64,000 bases of DNA from Mesaphorura yosii. Lineage: Eukaryota; Arthropoda; Collembola; Poduromorpha; Tullbergiidae. Of this stretch, positions 24,850 through 37,805 are shown piece by piece. A program made the translations under genes and the position numbers. Positions within the stretch are counted from its first letter, which is position 1. Each line of letters opens with the position of its first letter. The stretch covers positions 62,001-126,000 of the forward strand of contig WIXG01000024.1 in the NCBI GenBank assembly GCA_009869945.1, in the 5' to 3' direction. The notes beneath the pieces were generated by a model. That model made no database searches. It saw only the letters and a program-made list of their open reading frames with translations, and was not told the DNA's origin.

Positions 24850-27800
24850 TGAATTGAATCAACGGAGCTTTGGATTATGAAGTCGTCAAACTCCATCTCA
24901 AGTTCCTGGAGCCCACGTAGGAAGCAGGAAGTATTCTAAGTCATTACCTTGAACACTGATGCATAATCATTCAACAATAATATCACGATATTGATAAAGT
25001 CATGAGTTACCTTGTTACTTTTTAAGAGTTAATCGCTGTAGCATTACTCTCGTTGCCGCGTTTCTTTCCATTTCGTACTATCGCATTAATTTAATGATCC
25101 GTGAATGTGCACAGTTGAACAGGTGGATAGACTTGCTTAATGAAGCATAGACTGGCAGTGATGCCTGATACATTGTATAACAATGACAACATCGCCGCGG
25201 TTAGCGGCTGGCATTTGTGGCTTCACTGATTGGAGGCAAAATAAAGGACTTCATGCAATTGCGCGTAATTTATGTTCTCGAAGTCTCGCGTAAAAAATAA
25301 GTAATACGTTGAAATATGATTCTACTGCAGAACAATAAAGTATGATTTCCATTTTCATTGTTTTTTATTTCACACATCCTTGTCAATTATTCCGCCAATG
25401 TGACGCTACTGTACTGCATAATTAGATTGAGCGGGTGTGAAAAATTGAATTTCTATTCATCAGGAGGGCATTGTTAACCGATCGATACCTTGAATCGCTA
25501 GTCCATCTGCTTTGTTTGTTCAGGTTTGTATCTTAATTTATTGACCAGAGTATTACTTCGCAAGAAAGGCCAACTTTCTAGGATTAGGCAGCTGCGAACC
25601 GTGTTCAGATGCTAATAAGTCAAATGGCAGGAGTTCCTTTATCAGATTTGTACGATTAGTTCCGCATAAAATCTTAAAGATTACAGACTGTAGAGCCACG
25701 AATCGCAAATGTCGCATAATATCACCAAGACTTAATTAGTATTACAGCCTACCAAGATCAGCTTAGTTAAAGTACGCTGTTATCGACTGACTGGACTTCT
25801 AAGCTTCCTTCCTACTCATTTTCGATATGCTCATGTCTGTTTTCGCCTAGAGTTCATTTGGACCTGTCCTAGCCGTACCGTTGCTTGAATTTGCAATATA
25901 CACACACGGGTCCATTAGGAACATACGTCATTCATCAATTCATTTCGCTTTATCTCATTTTTATGATGCGTCAGTTAAATAGCCAGTGCAATATAAAAAG
26001 TGGGTCCGTTCTGTTTGATACTGTTCTACCGATGTAGGTGTGGTTGATGTGGAAAGGGAGTGCGCACGCTGAGAAGTTGAAAGCATGGAAAACTATATTT
26101 TTGTATTACTCGATTCGTCAGGAGTAGGAAGGTTTAACCTTGCGAGCAGATATTGCTGAAAGTTAATGAGGTAATTACATTGTTATATTTATAACGACAT
26201 TTTGTTACGTGTGACACGAAGCTCATCCATTAGCCCTTCGTTCTACCTGCTACTTGGCCAGTCGTTTTGTATTGTATGTAGTTTAGAACCTTTCGCGCAC
26301 TTGTCGATCTCTGATGTCCTTTTTTAGTTTGCATTATTCTTTCTCCGCCTAATCGCTTCCTGGCTAGTTATGAAGCGGCGAGATTTTGAGACACTGATTG
26401 TCATTCGAGTCATTGATATGAAATTATTCTAAAGTGTACCTATGGTGACGAAAAAGCAGCAATAATTTTACAACTATCAGATGACAATATGCTTCAATGA
26501 AGTGCAGGTGATGCACACATGAAAAATATGATAGAAAATGAGTTGAATTATTAAAGCCGCAGCTTCTGTTCGATTGCCCTGTCATTAGCGATTTACATAA
26601 GATATTACCTCAGCGATTGCATTTCGCAAGTCATTTATCCCTTCCTAATTCGAAACAAGTGGTTGTGATATTATTCAATTAATCAGCTTTAGTTATCGTT
26701 TTCGAATCGTTTTAGTTAAATAGGATTTGAATGAAGAATTAAGAATCTTCTGCTGCGCAATGATGAACTCATCTGATTCTTGTATTAACATGTACGAGCA
26801 GAATTCAACGGTACGGGTAAGAAATTGAACATGTAAAATCTGAATTAATCAATAAACTATCCAATTACAAAGCGAACTGTTTCTGTGGTTCAGCCTTATT
26901 CATTCATCTCTCTGCCCACATCCACTGGTCAGTCGGAGCGAACAGAGATGCATTGTGTTCACATTTCAAAAGCTGAAATAGCAACCAAGTCTGTGGTGGA
27001 CATTTCTGTTGATTGCGAAAGCGTTCAGCCTTAACGTAATTTAATGCTCATGCACTTGGGTTCAAAATTCAGAAGTGCAGCCGTCGCTGTTCTTTTCTCT
27101 TTCTAAAAAGAATCATGTTTGTTTGTTTGAAACCAAATGAGTTTTCGTATATTTGAGAAACATGAAAAAACATGAAATGGTTCGAAGACTTGGCACTTTT
27201 GTTGCCCTTGCTTCCTACACTTCCATGGCGTCATATGATATGTCTTTGTTGCTTATATGCAGCGAGTACTCTGAAAAAGATTGACCCCGTGTGTGACTTG
27301 CCCACTTTACGATGCGACAATCCTTATCTTAAAGTGAGACTCGACGATCTACCGGCATTTGCTTCTGCCTGGAATAACCTTGACGTCATCTCTACAGCGA
27401 GGATCGCGACATACCGGGACAACACGGGGCATACTTCTTGCCTGCTTGATTCCTTCATATGCACCTGCATGGCGTCATTTCAACAATCCAAAACAGTGCT
27501 TGGTACACTATTTTCGTATAAATGACGTGTCGTGTCTTACTAAGATAGCACAGCACGATTTCGCAAATAATCCCAAGTTTAATTGAAAACTTCGAGAAAA
27601 TTTGATTCTCAACGCGGGCCCCTGCCCGAGGTCAAACCCCGCGGGCTTTAGCCCGCCCCTAGCTTAGCTAGTTTACGTAAGTTGAACGGCCGCTCACAAA
27701 GACTTGCTAAGTTTCTCATTCATCAGCTATTTTCGGCGTTCATTGATCATTACTGCCATGTGGTAATTCATTATTTTGCGGATGACTGGTGAGCATGGGG

Positions 27801-28839
27801 AATGGTACACTCTGAAAGCTGTTTTTACTTCCCGTTTCGGCCAAACTCTTGCATCTCATTATTTATTCGTCTCCTGGTTTGCATATTCGTTCAGACCGGC
27901 TAACAATTATATCTGCGAACAGACAAGCAGGAGCACCCAAACTGCTTCAAGCCTGCCAGCAGATGCAGAATTTAATATTGTTTCAGAAAATGTTTACATT
28001 ACTCGAGAATAATAAAGAATCTCCTTGACTCGATTTGACTTGATAATTTGTACTTGTGCAGGGCACGAATTCGCCGTAAACGCCTGCATTTCTCTCACCC
28101 GGCACCTGTCTGCCTGCCAGTTTGGAGTTGGCAAGCACTTTTGTTGTTTTGCATATGAAAGGCGAGGAAAGAAGCATCAAACATAAATCGCATCAGTGCA
28201 AGAACTTCTTTCTTCCTCAACACCTTGCAACCTTTACAATAAGTGGATTTTTATCGTTACCCTCGCACTTATCGGGCCAACCTGTAATTGAGGTTTGGTG
28301 TTTGTTGTTCCTCAGATGAAGATGAAACGATGCCAGAAATGCCATGCAATTCGTGTTTTTGGTGCGGGTACATCGTACTTACATATACACAAGCAGACCC
28401 TAACGACCAACTCGAGTCTATCTCTTGTGCACCTGTCCTCGGATTCAGAAGATGGTTATTATGACTGGAGGGCAGGTTCAGAGATTCCACAACCGAATGC
28501 ATCGTAAAGGCACAGGTACAACTTTCTCACTGAAGCAATTCAAAACGATATTCAAAACTCAAGTTGACAAAACATTGCAGCAATTGACAAGCACAAAACG
28601 TGCTCATTTTATTCGATTCCGCATACTTGCACTTGCACATGGCCAGTGATCGTTAATTTCTTCAAAAGGTTTATATACTGCCAAATCAGCTAAAATGTGA
28701 GCGTGAAATGAAACCGTGAGGCCGTGGTCTTGGAGAGGAGGCTGGGGAATCTGGAAAGCTGCGAAGTCTGAAATTTGCGTTTTGCATTTGACTGGTTGCA
28801 GTTAAAATGCAATTTTTGTGAGTGCTAATGCTATGATCC
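24850..28839. other. Intergenic region before the synphilin-like gene
   Basis: About 4 kb with no gene I can support. Open frames at 27172-27525 and 27359-27586 overlap in two phases and match nothing I recognise. The one distinct feature is a short GC-rich hairpin cluster at 27612-27671. A 5' non-coding exon of the synphilin-like gene may lie here. Confidence 0.45.
27612..27671. repeat. GC-rich tandem hairpins
   Basis: In AT-rich surroundings, two perfect small hairpins sit side by side: CGGGC-CCCT-GCCCG at 27615-27628 and GCGGGC-TTTA-GCCCGC at 27641-27656. A near-palindromic CTAGCTTAGCTAG follows at 27659-27671. The origin is unknown; it could be a fragment of a small palindromic repeat. 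Confidence 0.5.
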
Positions 28840-31800
28840 ATGATGGATTCTAGCTTGCAGAGCGGAGGTGGCAACAGCGGCGGAAAAAGTACAGGCAGCG
28901 CCTGTCAGAAGACCAAACGAAGAGCCATTAATAAAACAAATGGAGCTCCTTCAACTCGTAACCTTTTGCGAAGGGTTATTAATAATCTGTCTAGCTCACA
29001 GGGAGCAAAGGCACTTCCTAGTCAAGGAGAGATAGAAGCGGCAGCAAAAGCAACAACAAGACATCCAAACTTCTCAAATCACATTTCCAAAAATCAAATC
29101 AAAATTGATGATGACGATGATGAATTCCGAAATAATAAGGTGAAAGAAAGTAGCATTTTCCTCCAGCTTGACCTATAAATTCAAAATACTTGAGCTTTTC
29201 CGGTTTTGAGTCAATACTTTGCTCGTGGCATGATGATAAATTTGTTTTCTTTTCCAGAGGAACGAAACGGAAGATTCCTATGCCACAGTGAACTCAATCA
29301 ATTACGAGCCGCTCCATGTCAAAAGAAACAATACAGTCTCTGCAGACATCAGATCCGATTTTCCGATCACGGGACACGCTCCAAAAACGTTGCCAATTCT
29401 ACAAGCACTGAACGAACTGAATTTATCAGCGAAAGTCATCGTCGGACAAAATGATAATGAAGAGGAATTCACGCCTTTCATGGAAAAATCTAAGATCCCT
29501 TCTTCAATTCTACGTGGCAATGTTTTGCACGGACGACAACCAATTCAACCACCTGAACCGGCTCCTCGGCCTTCAGTTGAATGCCCCATACAAAGGCAAG
29601 ATAAAATTGGGAAACCTGAAATAGCAGTGTCCTCAGCCTCAACCAGCTGTCTCGCCGCTGCAAGAAATTCCGGTCAGAAAGCTGCTGAACTTCCTTCCGT
29701 CGCACTACCGGGCACAAGGAGGTATCTCAAGAATAGCAGAGTTTCAAGTTCGCCACGGAGAAACCTCTTTAGTACCAATGATAACACACAGAACTCAATC
29801 ATCGCCTCGCCGTCTAGCCCAGGCAAAGTACACAAAACACCAAGTTGGATTTCAAAAATTTTTCAGTTCACCAGAAACGGGCGCTTGGATTTACTGGTAT
29901 GCCTTTGACACTTGGTCTTCTAAGGTGTTGAGGTCGAGCATTTCAATCTGGGTTCAACTGATGGGATGTAATGCAATTAATACAGAAAGAAGCAGCGTAT
30001 GGCCTGGACTTGACGTTGATTCGTCACTTGGTGGATGCCAAAGGAAACAATTTGTTGCACAGCTCAGGGCGGAAGGGCCATATTCACATTTTGGAGTGGC
30101 TTGTTTCTATTCTTGGGGACCAGTTCGAGGCAGCGTTAAATGATCAAAATGCTAATGGAAGTAACGTCATTCTGACTACCTTAAAAGTAATTCTTGCTTC
30201 AGTATAGGAATGTCCCTTTTCTAGAGAGTCCATTTGAATTTTCGTTAAATTTCAGAATTCACAGTTGACCTGCTTGCAATGGCTAATCATCAATACGATC
30301 ACTGGCAGCAACGCGTTAACAGCAAAAGACGGCAAGAGCTCTCTCCTTCATTACGCTGCCAAGTACAATCTGGTTGACGCCGCCAGACTGCTTTGTGAAT
30401 TTCACGTGCAGTACCAAATTACACATGACATTCAGGACTCTTCCTTCTGCACACCGCTGCACATCGCAGCCAAGTTTGGAAATATCAACGTTGCTCAAGT
30501 TCTGATTCAATTTGGGGCAGACCCGTCGGGTCAAGTACGTTGTCCCACGCTTGCTTTCTAGCATTGTAGCGATACAAGTGTGTCATTGTCACTGAAAACG
30601 AAAAATGACAATTCAGATCGACCCAGAAACAATCCTCTGACATCACATTATGCTCACATTCAATGCGCTTCTACTATTTTGTTCCTGCCCCCTTGATTTA
30701 ATTCCCGGATGCTGTTTCATGTTTCCACAACACGTTTCTGGTTTAAACATTGCGGGCAGCATTTCCACGCACGAAAGATTTGTTTATACTCCTTCATATG
30801 CTTCGATAAATGGCAAGTTCTGATGTCATGAAAAAGTTTTTCGCCCTATTTGTCAGGCTGTGCTCGAGTGGTCTGCGCCTAGCTTTGTGCGGTACATGAG
30901 CTGAGGACTTGTGTGTGTTGACTTGTTGACTTTTCTAACGCCGTATGATTGGTAATGGTGATAGCAGTTGTTGGAACGCAGCAAGTGCATGCCGTGTAAC
31001 TGCTGAAATTGATTCGATTAATGTTTTCGCTGTTTAACTTTCTAGACCGAGCTCGGCTGCAAACCCTCAGATTTGGCATTGAGACATCGTCACATGCATT
31101 GCGTAGCATATTTCAGGATGGCCGAAGCAGCTGCGGCACTTGGAAATGATCTTGGTTCACTCATGACTCAACTCAACACGCTCCAGGCACACTTTGAGAC
31201 ATTAAGAACTCACTTCAGGTTCGTTCAGTCTGATTCTATAATTCAATTGATCTGCGTAAGATGTCTGGCTACTAACTTATTGATTGCCTTCACTGGGTGC
31301 TCTTCCTTCCAATTGAGTTTATGCCGATATGACCTTATTGTTTGCTTCCTGGCTCCCTTCCCTCTTCGGTAGTTGGCAGCCATTGTAATTGGAACATATT
31401 TCTGGCAGTATTGCCTTTTGTTTTTATGGACAAAAGTGTGAGCTGGAGTTCGTGTTGTTTGTGAGCTAGTTCCGTAACGATATAAACCTGCAGCACCTCT
31501 TTCGATGGTTCTCAGCGCATTAATTATGCAGCCGTCTTCCCATTGAGCAGGAAAATAGTCGCCTTGTTGTGTTGGGCGCATCACTGATTTATTTTGTGCG
31601 TTCTGATGTTTGTGTTGCAGGGATGTGCTTCGTGTTGGTAAATGTCTTACGAAGGAAAGAAACGAGCTAATAAAACATTTCCCATTTGTTGGCTCAAAAT
31701 CATCTCCGGAAGAAACTGCCGCTGCCACAACGGCACTGCTCTTAGGTGGAACTACAAATAATGGAGTCAGATTTTCAGATTTGGAACATAAACTTGTTCA

Positions 31801-34800
31801 AGCAGAACAAGCATGGAAACAAATTGAGACGCGGCAGACTGCAGACGCTGGCTCGTCGCTTCTGAGAAGCTCCTTTCAACGGGACGATTTGTGCAGCAGT
31901 CACAAGCAGTCGTTCCTTCTACAGTTGAGTTTGCTCTTGTGTTTGACTGTTTGTTTACTTGAGCTTGACATAAATTAAGAGCGCAGACCATTTTATGGCT
32001 CGTGTTTCTAAATTTGCGCACCGAGTTTTGTACTTCGCATTTATGTATCTTTTATGAAACTCGTTCTCTTATCCACCTGATGATGCTGCAATGGTATTCT
32101 TCCGTTATTCCATGATTGAAATGTTTTCAGGAAGTACTTGGCCGACATTCAGCCGGTTCTCCAAAGGAGTCGACACTCTTCGGGCTCAATCTTGCTTGAT
32201 ATCGAGTCTTCCTCAAGCGGAGATTCCTCAAACTGTGGGGAGAGCAGTGAAGACGATGACGTGTTTGACGAAGAAGGATTGGGTGAACCAACCTACTACA
32301 ATATCGCTCAGTGCCACTTGAATAAAGCCAAAAGCTGCTCATATCCACCTGCTTCCTCAAACACTCCTTGGCTCCTTCCATCTACCGAAACTTCGATCTT
32401 GTCTTCGCTTTCGCCGGGCGGAATGAGTCCACAAAACTCGCCAATGCCGAATATGAATTTACTCGGAAACTCTCCCTTATGGAAGAACTCACCGGATTTT
32501 CTGCCGAGGCGAGGTAACATTTGTGCTTACCGTCGATTATATTTTACTGAGTTGAAATCAACGATTCATATTATGCACACATTTTCGGAATTAACATGAA
32601 ATCAATGCTCAATTTACAGAGTCCACGCCTCTCAAGAACTCGTCCTTCACTTCATCGTCCTCAATTGGCGTTCCCGTTTCGCCAGGCACACCAAAGGCCC
32701 TAAAGTTTATTCCTGTTGAAACTGGAAGCGAGGAAGTTACCTCAGCTGCGGCAGTAATCGAAGTGATAGAACCAGTGTGCATAAAACCAAATAAGGTATA
32801 CACGCAAAGCTTGCATCGCCAACCTATTAGCTCTCTGTTGCCTGTGTAAACCAACTCAAAATCCTTTGGAGTTTGTTTTCTCACATTTCCCCTATTGCCT
32901 ACAATTTCCTTTCAACCACGTTAGTTTCTGCATTCAAGCGTGGCCGGGTAGCAATTCATTCACTGCTCGTGAGGCACTGGAAATAACCCCAAAAGTACAG
33001 AAACCACATTCGAGGCGTAGCAGTACCAAACTAATAAATATATAATAGAGTGAAAGCGGAGTGCATGCAAAAGGCCAGAGGAAGACTTGTTAAAATTTCA
33101 AATAGTGTAAACGAATGTCATTTCAACTTTTCTGGTTGAAAGAATAGATTGATGAATGAGAACGAAGTGAAGAAGAAAGTTTTTATGATTACCACAAAGT
33201 AAAAACACCAAAAATCCTTCACGACTCTCTTAATCTAAATATGAGAGCGCGCAAAACATTTGCAGGCTGAAAGTTTCGAAATCTAAGTTGATTTATTTCC
33301 TTCGTGATTCGTTTGAGATCCCGACAAATATCACACAGTGAACGGTTTTCTAAACGGAAAGGAAAAGGAACGACTTGCATCGGCACCACTCACAAAAGCA
33401 TTCGAATCCTCTCCTTTCATGTCGGTTTTGATTAGTTTGGTTATCCACGTGCATATGTGGTGAAAATGAAAACCGTACACAGGGATCAAGTGTGCTTCTA
33501 CTTCCTAAATCCTAAATAAACTTAATTTTATTGGCTCGTTTCAAAATCCAACCATTCTCTGCATGAAATTAACTCAACTTGTTTACGCAGTCCACCAGCA
33601 GCAGTCCGGGCAACTCCAAACCAAAGCAAACATCATCATCAAATAACACGCCATCAAAACTTTTACCAAACAATGGAGACGGAGGACATGGCATGAAAAA
33701 ACTTTCGCGTGATTGGATTCCTGCCGACAACTCAATACTCGTTGAAATCGGATCGGGTGGAAGCCTGAGCTGTGCGATTGATAATGAAATGTTTACGTAT
33801 GAGAAGAACAAGAAGTCCACAGGCAGACACGGAACAACAAACTTAGCCGTCCCTACTATTCAAGCTAATATAAAGGTAAAAGGCGAAATTGAACCTGATC
33901 GGTATAATTTTTTAATCAAGTTTGCTTGTGCGGATTCGGCGAATTCGGTCGAGTTGAATAAATTCGTTCTTTTACCTTTAGGAGACCAAAGCAGCAAGAG
34001 ACTCTGGTCAAACATTTCAAGATGTTGAGGCCTGCGAGGCCAATATGCCATTTGCAGGCAGCCAAATTCATCACTCGCCAAAACCAAAGCGGCGACCCAG
34101 AAGACGGGAAGTCGACAATTACGGAGACTCATTTCCAGTCATTGACTCAAAACTGGAAATGGGATTTCCTCCATCAAAGGAAACATGCAATCAAATTGCT
34201 CAATCTACGCAGTGCCATACATTAGATAGTTGCGACATTTGTGGTAACATTGTCAGTAGTAGTTGTACATGTCTAGAATCACCGGAATTGAATATGGGGC
34301 CAGAATATTCCACTGTGGTATCTGCACACTCAGGCTTAACAGATAAAGAAAAAATGCAGTCTCGGGAATCAAGTTTAGTTAAAGTTCCTGTTCCGCAACT
34401 TCGGAGCTCCATTTCGACCTCACAGCGCAATGAGCAGCACCAAAGCACATTTTCAAATCGTTTAACTGCGTTTCCCGAACCCAAAATTAAATTTCCTGTC
34501 TCACATTCCCCATCGAAGAACCCGACAGATCACTCTCACCGTGTTGCCGGTACATCTTCATCTATCACTCACGTTCCTCTCGTGCAAACATCTTCTCCAG
34601 CATCGGCACATTCATCTGGGTCGGACTCTCCGAACATTGAATCATCGTCAACGAGGCCAGCGTGGCCGGTTGTAGATTTACCTCAGTGCTCTCCTTTGGA
34701 GTATGCTAGAAGTCTCAACGGTCATCAGTCACCGAGCCCTTCGGAGACTGAATCTGCACTTGCTCCACCTCCCAGCCAAGTATCGCAGAACTCTGACACG

Positions 34801-36330
34801 TCCAAAACAGAATCTGTACGCGGTCAACAGAGCACAACAGATATGCGGGCTCCTGAAGACGAGGGTTTGGGCGATGCGAACAGAGACAGCAACAGTATCA
34901 TCATCAACTATTGTCAGATCGTGACAGCTCCAGCAAAGTCAGCGTACGATTCCAGGCTGAAGATGATGAGTGGCAGAAAGAGAGCAGATCTTGTTGACCG
35001 AGACAAGGGCTCTTGTGACAATCAACGGCCAGCAGATGACAAAATTGATAATAATGAGACCGGAGAAAGCAGTGAGAATGGAGTGGGCTGTAGTGTTGTG
35101 CAATCATCAATCACGGAGGCTGTCAAAACAACACACTCAACACCCACAATTTCTCTCAACGCATCCACGGAACCCATTCACAGCAACAATAACAAGGAAC
35201 CCATCAAGGTGAGAGCACTGGGAGTAGAGTGCATCTCTCTTCCGCTTCCTTGTTAATGCGAATTACTGGAATAATGAAACGCATCAACCAAAGCACTAAA
35301 TAATCAAAGTCACCCTTCATTTAGTGTGTCGAAAAGAGTTCGCACCCAAAGCCAGGTCTGAGCGAGAATGAAAACTCTGCTCTCTGCTTTTTGCTTATGC
35401 ATTTGCTCGTGCTGAATTCTCTTTCAAAGCGAATTCAATTATTTATTAATGCAGCTTTCTCGTGCTGCGCTGCAGTCACAGCAGTACAGCCTATCTGCAC
35501 AGGAAGAATGCAATTGCCTCTTTTTTCCTTTTCGAAATTTCGTCTTTGATCCTTATATTAGCATAACCTCCTTTCGTGGCGGCAGAATAAATTATTTAGC
35601 CCTAAATTAAAGTTTGCAAAATAATGCGAGTCACTCCTTCAGTCTTTTCAGTTAGAAATAAAGTAAAATGTTTATTGCAAAGTGATTCGCTACGCACATT
35701 TGTTACTCTCATCAGTTTGACAGAAAATCTATGGGAAAGACTTTTCGTGCCCGAATTCTGCTTCCAATCCTCTGTAGCTCTACATTTCTAGTTCCATTTG
35801 ATCATTTTTGGGTCCATTTACTAATTTTACAATTGAGCAAAGTGGGCAAATCATTGAGAATCTGACAGAATGAATTCACATATCTGTCAGAATCTCGTAC
35901 TCTATTTTAATGTGCTGAGCTTCTTTTGCTTAGATCTGCACTTTCTGATTGCTGGCTCTAATTTTCATGGACTCCAATTGTAATTATTGATTCTGATAGT
36001 CAACAGTGTCTATAATTCTATGGTTTAAGTTAAGTTAGCAGTTGACTTAACTTGACTTCATGACTTGGGCCCTTCAACCTTCGTGTAATTTTGTTCTCCT
36101 ATGTTTAGAATGTGGAACAGCAGCCGAAACCCTGGTATGAGGTCGAAATGTCAGATGACGAGGACGAAATTCTGCTTCATGTAGCACGTGCACGTGCGCA
36201 GACCAGCCTATCGTCCAAACCCAACTCGGATGAGGACGAACGTTTGGAAAAAGCCATACAAATACGGCGCAGCGAACATCAGTGCGACTCAAATAATTGC
36301 TCACAGTTCAACTGCCCAAATTTTGTGTAG
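28840..36330 (+). CDS. Synphilin-1-like ankyrin repeat protein, 11 exons
   Basis: Cytoplasmic ankyrin/coiled-coil protein similar to vertebrate synphilin-1 (SNCAIP), which binds alpha-synuclein and ubiquitin ligases. Exons: 28840-29139, 29258-29896, 29986-30186, 30256-30534, 31046-31218, 31621-31923, 32131-32513, 32620-32795, 33591-33875, 33982-35208, 36109-36330. They join in one frame to 1,395 residues plus TAG; human synphilin-1 has 919. The start is the first ATG after an in-frame TGA at 28834. A basic N-terminal region leads to the ankyrin block (about residues 325-500): DAKGNNLLHSSGRKGH, NSQLTCLQWLI, SLLHYAAKYN, TPLHIAAKFGN and CKPSDLALRH. A helix like the synphilin coiled coil follows (LGSLMTQLNTLQAHF). 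The order GNNLLH / QL.C..W / LIHYA / AVHVA / KPS..A / coiled coil follows the human protein. The rest is Ser/Pro-rich and probably disordered, ending in an acidic WYEVEMSDDEDEILL segment. The donor after 31923 (GTTGAG) is weak. Confidence 0.82.
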
Positions 36331-36332
36331 AA

Positions 36333-36338
36333 AATAAA
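36333..36338 (+). terminator. Candidate polyadenylation signal of the synphilin-like gene
   Basis: AATAAA starts two bases after the stop codon, and another hexamer lies near 36456. The second would leave a more usual 3' UTR. Confidence 0.35.
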
Positions 36339-36803
36339 TGACCTGTCTTGTTTTATCCCATTCGTGTGCTCCTTGTAAATTTGTGGCGGCGGTTATCCGC
36401 CCACTACTAAATTATCTCAACAGGTGAAAATGACAATTTCATGGACGAGTGTGGAAATAAATTACAACTTGAAATCCAACTGAGATACGCTTGTTTAGAT
36501 AGGAAGAATGACGCCCGTCTACGCACACAGCTGAGAGACCTCACACAGCAGCGGGTGCTTAAGTTTAATTTAAAATGCTTATTTTATTTTTATTGACCCA
36601 TATAAAATGTTTTATTTATTGTTTTCCACTCTGTCGGTATAAAAACGTGGTACATAATTTTCCAGGGTCTCAGTCCATGGATTGATTAGAGAAGGAAACG
36701 AACAAACACTAAAAGATTAAATCTTCGTCTACAGGGATAGACTTTAAAGTAGTTCACTTCGAAAATAACATTGATATATCATTCGCTAGGAATTGCATGG
36801 GCA

Positions 36804-37805
36804 ATGGGTGCGTGTAATCTAAAAGTCTGTTACTTGGTACTCTTTCTGTGTTTGAGTTTCTCAATTGACTCAAGCGTGAGCAGCCGCGGCATCCGACAAA
36901 GATCAGATGGTTGTGGGCCGCATCCTCTAATTGCATTGGTTTCTGCGGCATCACGTCCTTCGGGTAATAACACCTCAATAAACTTTCCAGCTCTTATTTC
37001 TATCCCTTTCTCCCCTTGCTACGTACTGAATGGAGCCGAGAACAAGCACTGGAAATCTGGATCATACCGAGTGGAGAATCAGATCATCGTGTACATTCAT
37101 CCACTTGTCTTCCCTTCGGATTAGGATTGACTTCTCGTCTTTGTTCATAGTAGTGGAATACAGAAGTATCTTCTGTGCCAATAACAGAAGGACTTTGATG
37201 GCTGGAAGGCATTTCTTTCCTCTCCATGTCATATCAAAACCGTTGAGAGGAATGACATGACTCAGAATGAAGTTTAAGAACAGGAGAAAAAGCAATCAGG
37301 CGAAAGAGTTCATGCAATATGGCCCGTCCTTCGCGACTTTCTCCGCTTTCTTCATTTTAAACCTAACTTGCATTGAACCAATTTCATGGTCAGTGCAGAC
37401 GAGTAAAACTTAACGTTCCGGGCTTGGTGTCCTGATTAGCATGCCCTGAAAATTTGCCGTGTTCAACACTCGATAAACCTTAATTACGAGTTCTGAGTAC
37501 CCAGAACATAAACGCAACCTCATGGGGTGTCATCAAGAATCCATTGCTCGTTCGGCTGATCTAATCGAGTATTGAAATTCTCATCATTTTCAACCCTGTC
37601 TGATGGCTCGTAATTAATTTGATTTAATGGTATAACAGGCGGACCTAACCTCAATGAGATTCTGAAAGCAGTGAAAGATGATCCTGATATTTGGTCTGAG
37701 ATGGTCATCTTGCTAAGAAGGTACGACGACTGCGTTCGAGCTGGCGATGGGCTGCACTACAAAAGGACACCTAAAATGGGCACCGGTTTCGGTCACTCAA
37801 ATTAA
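36804..37805 (+). CDS. Possible small secreted protein or peptide precursor, 2 exons
   Basis: Tentative model: exon 36804-36963, donor GGTAATA, acceptor AACAG, exon 37639-37805 ending in TAA. The phases agree (1 to 1) and give 108 residues. The first residues look like a signal peptide (MGACNLKVCYLVLFLCLSFS, cleavage about residues 21-27). The second exon has a helical stretch rich in acidic residues and Leu (NLNEILKAVKDDPDIWSEM), then RR at 80-81, a 13-residue segment with one Cys, KR at 95-96, and a 12-residue C-terminal peptide ending GFGHSN. Dibasic sites around short segments are the layout of a neuropeptide precursor. GFGH-type ends occur in crustacean orcomyotropin/orcokinin peptides, but the rest does not match and I make no assignment. 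It could equally be two chance frames or parts of a larger gene. Confidence 0.35.

Noticed and set aside
27172-27525. 117-codon plus-strand frame with a hydrophobic start and several Cys
   Set aside because: A second overlapping frame is also open, there is no family match, and short near-repeats inside suggest non-coding DNA.
31243-31728. 161-codon minus-strand frame
   Set aside because: Lies across an intron and an exon of the synphilin-like gene on the opposite strand; no domain.
36027-36053. 9-bp inverted repeat AAGTTAAGT / ACTTAACTT in the last synphilin-like intron
   Set aside because: Short and AT-rich; expected by chance in a window of this size.
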